DNA from: Candidatus Endomicrobium procryptotermitis
GTDB taxonomy: Bacteria > Elusimicrobiota > Endomicrobiia > Endomicrobiales > Endomicrobiaceae
DNA length: 34,165 nucleotides
Direction of reading: 5' to 3'
Assembly: GCA_031279415.1 (NCBI GenBank)
Contig: JAITIP010000034.1
Coordinates: 1-34,165 of the forward strand
Below the pieces are notes generated by a model. It worked only from the letters and a program-made list of their open reading frames with translations. It had not been told where the DNA came from and did no database searches. The position numbers were made by a program, and so were the translations under genes. Each line of letters starts with the position of its first letter. Positions within the stretch are counted from its first letter, which is position 1. This document shows positions 33,501-34,165 of the stretch, piece after piece.

Positions 33501-34165
33501 CTAAATCCATTGTTGTCCAATTTAGCGTATAATGACGCTCCCATCTTTACCCTTGCCTCTTTCCCTTCCGAAATAAATATACGCTGACCGTCTATTATAT
33601 CCGCTATCATCACTGAACCCTTAGTCACTTTACCTAATCCAAACACATCACTGCCTGTCTCAAAAGTACTATCTTTGGAAAATATGTTATCCCTTGTAAA
33701 TATTCTTTCAAGCGCATCATCTCTTGAAAAAACTACCCCCGATACTTTTAACGTTCCATTGACACTCCATCCATCAGGGTTTTGACTGTCTTTTCCTCCA
33801 TAAGCAATTGTTTTTCCCTTAAATACCACTTTTTCATCGCTTCCTCCAGAAGAACTGCCACCCTTTGTATTTCCTACTCGCACATCAGTTGAAGTAAGTT
33901 CTGCACTGATTATGTCAAAGGAATTATCTCTGATATTAATCTCTGCGCTGACCATTTCGACCTTTCCTTCTCCATGCTCGAATATAAAATCACTTCTTCC
34001 TCCAAAATTTGCAGCAAAATTCCCTGCGGCATTAACTGAAAGTATTAAGGTTCCTGCCGCAAATATTTTATCCTCTCCTGCTATCTTTTTTGTAATATCA
34101 ACTGAATTCGTGAAGACAGGTTTTACTCCGTAATAATTCAACAGTCCATTGCTCAGATTTATCTG
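15557..34165 (-). CDS. Giant multidomain protein with divergent SecA-like ATPase (5' partial, over 6,200 residues)
   Basis: One open frame runs from the right edge to TAA at 15557-15559. The TTG at 34139-34141 is internal: eight more sense codons (QINLSNGL) reach the edge, so the start is outside. Residue numbers here count from that TTG. 1-2120: Thr/Asn/Gly/Tyr-rich beta-type surface region with some YD-like stretches. 2165-2785: Gly/Ala-rich hydrophobic segments. 2790-3280: coiled coil with a duplicated 40-residue unit. 3290-4000: SecA-like DEAD ATPase (Walker A GTGEGKT 3359-3365, DEAD 3467-3470, TGT 3784-3786, GRAGGTR 3952-3958). 4391-4431: hydrophobic hairpin. 4440-5660: Lys/Glu-rich coiled coil. 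5755-5920: possible papain/C39-like peptidase (C5784, H5878). I count only four Cys (730, 2066, 2237, 5784). No family assigned as a whole; a surface or secretion-linked role is inferred. Confidence 0.85.
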   Translation of the reverse strand, partial: QINLSNGLLNYYGVKPVFTNSVDITKKIAGEDKIFAAGTLILSVNAAGNFAANFGGRSDFIFEHGEGKVEMVSAEINIRDNSFDIISAELTSTDVRVGNTKGGSSSGGSDEKVVFKGKTIAYGGKDSQNPDGWSVNGTLKVSGVVFSRDDALERIFTRDNIFSKDSTFETGSDVFGLGKVTKGSVMIADIIDGQRIFISEGKEARVKMGASLYAKLDNNGFSSVYSISTPKGADKGSYIANYYKTTTKTTTKTTTNNGYKVIARDGNGNLIFSHSVYNVSYTDADGSKHTLDKRTGKLSTIATSDGRVIKYGSDGKTVTSITMDRTTYDVTTQAGKDGYNTAVNAKREQVQARLRADVANFSLVQESALISLLPATLRDRLISRQRNEVTKSLQAAAPFLGIDIKSLTPEAMKGMRVEGGNIFIRELIEVKTGKLLEGSQIKPVDPSTPIKLNVNIDTSDFSVVATTMEDVKGSPVGSIAATLNGNIAGKIDFRVYYGGDAPMVAVDFVNTNGAVYVNPLDTSEKPAKPEPESAAGSEQKPESAADSDSVAGKAGSMPNIPIYTQGQYGKDSQGQMTISGQNSIITFINGKAQMIGEGAKAWEGSVFQTSSGEVVTKGVHQYSVNAGGWEGVSEDASYSYTDAARTKDLIAQAFESQGQSLTRADLDALSYSDIRGTISSNMNTMLENLLGSRENKGKRVSMTADKDIMLPNGINIKAGGIVSFGIESIAINESSSDCMVFRSGSDNTVAYVDPPESDESKKPIEAAIAKGEIIDYGTIYKYAELHELRSIVSDTAGMQSVFGEGNVIFTERGIMVTLDGRSRTYNLDDDADVRALALQRNMVEDRKYTDQALQSINMGENQAQGYFYENGNYTAVARIDRSKMTPVEADDKRGNFYSNGQWYSVNVKPIGGGLSAGGNPSLTVFPVIATAGNGKVTVLQGFNNTANPYKLTEYFFSKNGVAKLEIARDKKEGWVLDSYYSTANYTTYSSFEEAIAGNGNDTTITIEMDNNVDLRGNLYNYGIGRDADFKSSNIIINSSVADGSNRYSSITFVTDNDKTGGSRKINTVTQFQTVTNSIGIVTDTSIISANVKERPNNIEFHGNMNDEAYKIFDYYSGALRNGNANITGYTSNKYNNDGSIAASFNAASGTAYVDRNGVIQSVRVQDGNGQSIASALPSFYKSVDSDLAFNIGMENATILNGVGHFGGISLDNAIVIRDTHWENEYYFIDLDSKRVFSGREEDNALYFHFPLGRLTGVTNVLRLQESGGDIKLSMISEKKAEDSRLIKTPSAEISISHSLNGSISVNTMKMIDGQTNLIERTSTTLDILGGRKVESIRANVDNWRVTGNDTLDLNAINEFTNIAGFSASYGIDGKRFSYTEIGAGTLKDKDGNLLVAAAMTDIKWSEDGKMLQYNPNNYMQTQWKLNRDTGNWERASSTVLHGGTITNIYSDDDIDDYKLDVSPSHKPLITFKVSGEDKKAGWGKVESYQIFSNVREITYDYDQSGKAVQTGDKTMSKVDEIFAAIYSQNGKTYSSSIGDSGVLHSSKSRTDTLYEKSYGDEYIDGKATGNKINYYNDKRYSTITTSYYGQMSEAVLNINGEVKSVGTVVSETSVSGHPQVVMVLDKNENILKKTTTNITGITTVNYSNGDSRTVRNLEFESVFSRNTKTNQSNGLFFEGAAATTERGIMEEIFTDRYGDSKTTRTFESAEVREAKDSEDVGRLIQEAKDGWTHTTVSGNIRTVLRDPGKTINYTYADTVTNTTDKRLVATTVSEGAFSRDVYLDNKLVEQFRDSGNYITTGHGIEIEIVDPKTGKSSTIGGDGIIRAGREINNEVFNYTDSDGSVRPQAVSSTYERITYDYIGKTTAITTGNKTHNNEYSKDDQGNYTGKYNEMETTDRYTTNTYRLGAYGELLKTEEGSIREFNITVTGEGNEDRERTSKTEFNGKTADYEKGQFYIISSLSTTAAKYTVDGKPILGENGKKVSGETRRWDFKNAELLNGVKLDEVIAASGKKFDEVIAAKGYKGTDVTLNAQQSYQYTNTNFSADAWGRETSYNFTRTYLAGEYAGQTLTGCNTTQYTQKGVPGGILFTTYYSVSNAATIGGISTSGKGIELDKNGGYFANSGIGNTSVYRSMETSNIMNIAVNNIAADLLSSGTMLKNFAGLTTVEATDARKGFIKIVATVAVVIFVAVLTIVTFGGALAAFAAIAAGAITAANVITAAMAVALATWAAVGSISLTENAVDCAYSGNWGGFAFNMGMILLSGFGLGKLGGAAMGAARAAAVGIAKEGFKASAKGVAIGIGNSVSKALTREVMKNVAKTVGVRALMGATIGFGSNIGYQYFNNGKDWGAIDWGDALWYAGMGALVGVALGGTVTNLASKTAGTWSKAVFIGSKALDVVLITRSVQAAKYQFSEGNMWGGAFNLAMAIVFAGISARNKIGENQSSAQQEQAQVQVQMEKEAIVKQVGKYTQELAGTKGFFNKLSYHGDNAVMFGVAFSTMKIANTISGNLSQGNNAFAGLSFGSITQDYLMGFGFGLILGGGSAVVSRATSRLTKRFANTPGAVTYWARHNIGGTLGKIATQPRTVMLQALESGVHLAKFNALAMPLVNNIFSLQTWKDVYSGNFSFKNFGENIVHEYAGIYWNNFTEEETRMAWTHVSSGFGMGAIVSPFFAMAMPGQAFFQNSKFIDKMTQGNLFSAGAKSMAEANFAIRWVNKPLNVLGKGLVYLLEKPALNTTLTMQQFALAEWALGKAGHSLDSMLGMQANYQLTNGEMGGLFEYMLSNMAMLLVPSRAETMTFKDYVAIRTAKKNAGAGVEILNFNAEVQNQIAEKSAALQKTETKEARNQIQREISDLKNRALTDKGIEAVASEIMSENRINDIMNSPSLKSDAQNRVRELDRQIADAQKELRGIGNKTAYEAAQRKISQLEAERRAFNDVKTLSRVRELDRQIVDAQKELRGIGNKTANEATTQKRIVRLEAERIKLTDVSKRISSANVEFYKANLILRKNVVIEGKILNTIYLSGLHEKIAENIASKYEKGLQQGEEGLNLVKLFDGVSVETAKGMLKSLDGWASRVGAFEKVFVEQAGKFVGEILKEGSRYSEREVQSIKKVSEELTSVNKSVNESNRIKADRIYSESEKMQNLDELLLEVTKPEVADEYKDIRWLLLDKLISNHDIKLGEIVGENAKSFDKARNDIIKNFVEKNEFRNDDSVKEWKAKSNDYASFQQKATIKINGKDREVIFNFDMMAMYQFKEVSNKITTIEKINEMSKVANKIKEQGIKKLTDAERQKFEEFVGKNKEDKGLIGELSEKAIQLQLASSLSGGFTFSKAQYEAMRGITSSMTESMRSGDGSSIKNAFRQIEILGTGEGKTSVLSAIFPAVKLANDIYGNYSVFLADIHTTVNNDMGRIRALYGDRYIFEKVDSNSYAAAVAKYGTKASYFMTYTDFAFINVAESKAGAKQIFGGKVGIILGDEADTAVYMSKVMQGDTGGFEESTSAFYEFFKSFGEKGVYEKEWTTQRELLVEEIAKNDGTLKSSLDVQANLKPALDILRTKKSGFTKADAAVIAKAIEATKPQIEALHKSLSDMLQSVEGKAETYIRDGKTNTLTIDAARIREVRNALSQLQNSPINNKTINLLELSGKILDVEIKNRTDVVLRNNEKAMEIFEQGVRKISKDIGNKLGLINTTNIFASGFKLSEIINNMLMSDMTWVEGQNFGMGFDAQGDYKVQLVSGGALADLVPQAGFKQIQEIRMLDRGEEIAGITKVGSRENSSIAIIDALNRASGFIGVTGTYSASARKAMGYAAVNYTPASDMKMESVEINIDKGKDGSFKGTTLKAANTVLEVFNPIFTTMLYKNSGLIVGMPSQTKIDMFKKLGELTGFIDKESEKEIAWFDTTMSKADGNTLAKNEGSRRFFIGTYEQIGRGVDINFKDNVHFLELVAIDPHLSYKSAIEQFVGRAGGTRHSQLETGKGTNKYNIHVTFISDKNTINANKSAVEERLMRERDGDIYSANGYIKLFNERVFSKEGQDAEDRVVAQSVGSVKESSNKASITDYVKNIQILADRLNMSEDALVKKFVDEKREAVSDMFKAKEVPNNNEEIKRLEEKISISEQKLKLFNNAGTEISEAGSVVFGQALALQEAINSENADQKLYAVNALLPQTQLQKDDADNFEKLVDTVLILQNVEVLTGNASTGITLDDIFNVNAIVAEETKKSDDVRISSVTNLKDALMEYAKGTFDFGKSIKKDVDEIISVNSKYENLKNEIRIEHEKGTFNTLEGKIEYMFYNIKLKLAQRAINKANTAFAKTKRNVLTEGNVNIPEALLASLQYDDLGNIKFGGRQLIDNYQTLFNANQSAQKQGVKFSRNYDFSKLDEAVRRGDYVEAQNIMLETTSERAARMALKGSGIVIGLLMSLLPWVSLPMGLMMGLSFMSMGFIPKRLNNGMLEKLSKVNIFANLGKINIPRLKSDKEMYLLLNRLKAKMEPKMREEIQLNFLNEKLISMREARDIAGEVKGKRSEKENLKLILFIVNPTVKSVEDADNIITAVDDIEKEGYEIGGRIDIRKIDVKNIKEEIRKVLRLGDIEDKMRQQVAADETGVKEEGTAFKKALEVVKIDDEIVLENIKKLGEYLEKEGVAPIVAAKFMENMNFAELANKGFAERFIDKIKMEQKNVKNTLEKISIEKLEENKKNIEQTEKGMSENKNQIDKLDSQIKNYNSESHKKAKDGISTAQKALKDAQRNSKTARAAQKKIEMYLAELEKLGGEDSRGSEIIEENIRTAAENYIKKAAEKEIMLEAKKTVTAEVKISDNKIGQLEKIKIEKKISQKVKDIKTAKDFDNKFKDLYKKEIDTKVNEINAQRNKENNKRASLRLALNKELDKIEKLFKEAQTLATDTVEQADTNKTENKPVIQKSIERAIRLSSSLDNIINKKGKAEQELEEAQQETLRLLKKQLKILKKDLKSKEQKLENLRKTQTDTNNEVRKILDNINTGIKTLRYDDINLKDEGVRAVLESEKLDVEKIEANNSKIKEWLNSSKILNKFDEDIRNTLISILRNNLNLMLSKISDTRKIISIVEDDVDGYIEKTLQMMSLSEYLIYGLPKEIWDEVGLDKNRIDANVEKLSEEKGVTKEEVNKLSLKILNSEDKVVEGFVLLIELDIVPSAQASRLSGYHSIEAINKEIIGSLGRLKSKQLQKAAEYLYKEEMSDSVEMKLDSALNKYAETIEQSKGDKGRKDYKYAYRAYKFTEEKIEIVLFNELTLNDMIEIASELKSSDKNRVDKTEAGLEILHKMISGNKVSEMFNNLKDIKEENIVDKVLSFAKERSVIGNLLDKENVSVKLLKSLGYGKKKIKLIDKNYKILQKEANRKEEDDEKMKALKELNAKELKELLLTDKEKKKAAANRKEILGKKTKKGIEAEAKKKLNEEAAEKYRDTKDAKEREANIKAYSEDKNNINKAVNEFMKDLIEEYGSSEEVYNSRVYDLRGKGLFQELIDSLPLSQILGKEWHTIETVAGIFRGLEDNVKQEGVGKKNVEELTAYVKSKVPIKSLVDNGVINNDGLLKLGFSKEEIRNIKRNYKDAKKAGKINENLLIIELAKPKKDKVKEYVNKLVKKYKESNGEKVTYADITSLPSEEYRRLVLKELLSEEAISKIKSNYDKLKNEIFAVELSLNVLEDTEFIDTLIATIKDSKFYQKAGMSDVVNRIYNKDDNFSDAEAKVTEIKRIYESGENKKIEGYTAGVKREEGIEKEITFAESLPESATAVQGAAKVVLETTGLLASEEGTSEEKGIMENCLIMAFNAIPGVKISEELAQKMLGLSANDYKYKEDNLLAAGEELLEGEVPLVKIGAARETLDLVLGEINKELIEGKAIKIGEGILLVKEEKEIGHVIAITEIGEDGKVIYRESGEEKAGTLEELVDKGFNKVLAREEVMEENKGIIKEVLSAPSSRIIKEAIEVVVSKVNDDVKVVVKNMIEEIINGYTRIGDMVNAGEKMKDAEQDQGYMGGSKELDIMVLAAVVAFASVEEMEKYLGLEKEKGEYNKEGVANAAINKIGEAISSEQKGELTLEERDREIALIRVVGDMLMASLEDKEVKRLINEVKDKEGVERLQGLMPREVKVNRYVVAEAMATMAKEVSIEDNIMTMGKFKIDIEKLKMELEKKEPVDIFEKNEELLKMISAGMRGGEAAVALSPMLRNARAVAAAA
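16382..16879 (-). other. Region of giant ORF resembling a papain/C39-like cysteine peptidase
   Basis: Residues about 5755-5920 contain IMENCLIMAFNAIPG with C5784 on a hydrophobic helix, then after 94 residues a strand pair EIGHVIAITEIGEDGKVIY with H5878, followed by RESG with E5895. Order and spacing (Cys helix, His strand, acidic residue after the next strand) match C39/papain-like folds. The Gln normally before the Cys is not seen, and the acid is Glu rather than Asp, so this is a fold-level suggestion only. Confidence 0.4.
20849..20971 (-). other. Hydrophobic hairpin in giant ORF
   Basis: Residues about 4391-4431 hold two hydrophobic stretches, GIVIGLLMSLLPWVSLP and MGLMMGLSFMSMGFIP, joined by a short Pro turn and bounded by charged residues (Arg/Lys on both sides). 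It looks like a membrane helical hairpin placed between the SecA-like part and the long coiled coil. Confidence 0.55.
22142..24274 (-). other. SecA-like DEAD ATPase domain within giant ORF
   Basis: Residues about 3290-4000 carry the ordered motor motifs of SecA: ILGTGEGKTSV (P-loop, K3364), a YGTKASYFMTYTDFAF stretch comparable to the SecA NBD1 block before motif II, GDEADTAV (motif II), VTGTYSAS (motif III), GTYEQIGRGVDI (motif V, to 3923) and QFVGRAGGTR (motif VI). About 310 residues separate motif II from III, longer than the preprotein-crosslinking insertion of true SecA. The second motif VI arginine is Gly. Confidence 0.8.
25216..25484 (-). repeat. Tandem duplication encoding a coiled-coil unit
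   Basis: Two nearly identical segments of about 120 bases (25216-25337 and 25366-25484) lie about 147-150 bases apart. They encode RVRELDRQI(A/V)DAQKEL followed by RGIGNKTA and an L-E-A-E-R ending. One copy has an extra codon, so the period is 49-50 residues. High DNA identity indicates a recent in-frame duplication. Confidence 0.9.
25787..27649 (-). other. Hydrophobic, Gly/Ala-rich membrane-type region of giant ORF
   Basis: Residues about 2165-2785 begin with FIKIVATVAVVIFVAVLTIV and a long Ala-rich stretch to about 2235, followed by several weaker hydrophobic, Gly-zipper-like segments (e.g. MGMILLSGFGLGKLGGAAMG, YLMGFGFGLILGGGSAVV). Several could span or insert into a membrane. Confidence 0.7.
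28102..28166 (-). repeat. Tandem 33-base repeat in giant ORF
   Basis: Two adjacent 33-base copies (28102-28134, 28135-28166) encode LDEVIAASGKK and FDEVIAAKGYK. The first 20 or so bases are identical. It lies just before the hydrophobic region. Confidence 0.8.
32529..32578 (-). repeat. Repeated Pro/Glu/Ser/Ala linker
   Basis: Two copies of a 20-base block 30 bases apart encode PESAAGSEQK and PESAADSDS within a Pro/Glu/Ala/Ser-rich segment (about residues 515-545). It looks like a flexible linker between two beta-type regions. Confidence 0.65.
33399..33434 (-). repeat. 12-base microsatellite encoding Thr-Thr-Thr-Lys
   Basis: Three exact copies of a 12-base unit (TTTGTTGTAGTC on the plus strand) run without a gap and encode TTTK repeats near residues 237-248. 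The unit is a multiple of three, so copy-number change would keep the frame and only alter length. Confidence 0.9.

Noticed and set aside
34139-34141. TTG as the start of the giant ORF
   Set aside because: The frame stays open for eight more codons to the window edge and no ribosome-binding site is seen, so the real start is outside.
1-34165. tRNA, rRNA, insertion sequences or prophage genes
   Set aside because: No cloverleaf with conserved T-arm, no rRNA segment, transposase, integrase or phage structural gene was recognised; gaps are too short for most of these.

Overview
The window reads as a chromosomal segment of an AT-rich, Gram-negative, anaerobe-like bacterium. The diderm evidence is an autotransporter-type beta-barrel end, a TolC-family outer-membrane protein and meso-diaminopimelate synthesis. 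The DapL route to lysine, the compact same-strand operons and the giant surface-type ORF would fit Elusimicrobiota (Endomicrobium-like) or a related lineage. That placement is an inference from gene content and composition; no rRNA marker is present.

Layout. Positions 1-435 (+) hold the C-terminal end of an autotransporter-like outer-membrane barrel. A perfect 16-bp palindromic terminator separates it from everything else, which is all on the minus strand. Reading the minus strand from right to left: 34165-15557 is one uninterrupted giant ORF of more than 6,200 codons whose 5' end lies outside the window; a strong hairpin terminator follows at 15492-15530. A sigma70-type promoter at 15370-15398 then starts a long cluster: yjbQ, rsmD, a RecB/Cas4-like PD-(D/E)XK nuclease, argB, argD, argG, a hairpin, argH, a TolC-like protein, a patatin-like phospholipase and a TPR protein. 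A second promoter (5705-5734) starts lysA-dapF-dapA-dapB-dapL.

How the genes work together. DapA, DapB, DapL and DapF make meso-diaminopimelate from aspartate semialdehyde plus pyruvate by the one-step aminotransferase route, and LysA decarboxylates it to lysine. ArgB, ArgD, ArgG and ArgH cover four steps of arginine synthesis; argC, argF and the acetyl-transfer steps are not here. Three envelope-directed genes (TolC-like, patatin, TPR) lie between the arginine and lysine blocks and are translationally coupled or tightly spaced.

The most unusual element is the giant ORF. From N to C it shows a Thr/Asn/Gly-rich beta-type region of about 2,100 residues, a roughly 600-residue Gly/Ala-rich hydrophobic region, coiled coils with an internal duplication, a divergent SecA-like DEAD ATPase, a hydrophobic hairpin, more than 1,200 residues of charged coiled coil, and a C-terminal segment resembling a papain/C39-like cysteine peptidase. 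I count only four cysteines in the visible 6,194 residues; the only one in the last ~3,900 is the predicted nucleophile. Giant ORFs with divergent SecA DEAD domains and membrane segments are, as I recall, reported from Omnitrophota; the arrangement here looks like a relative of that poorly understood class.
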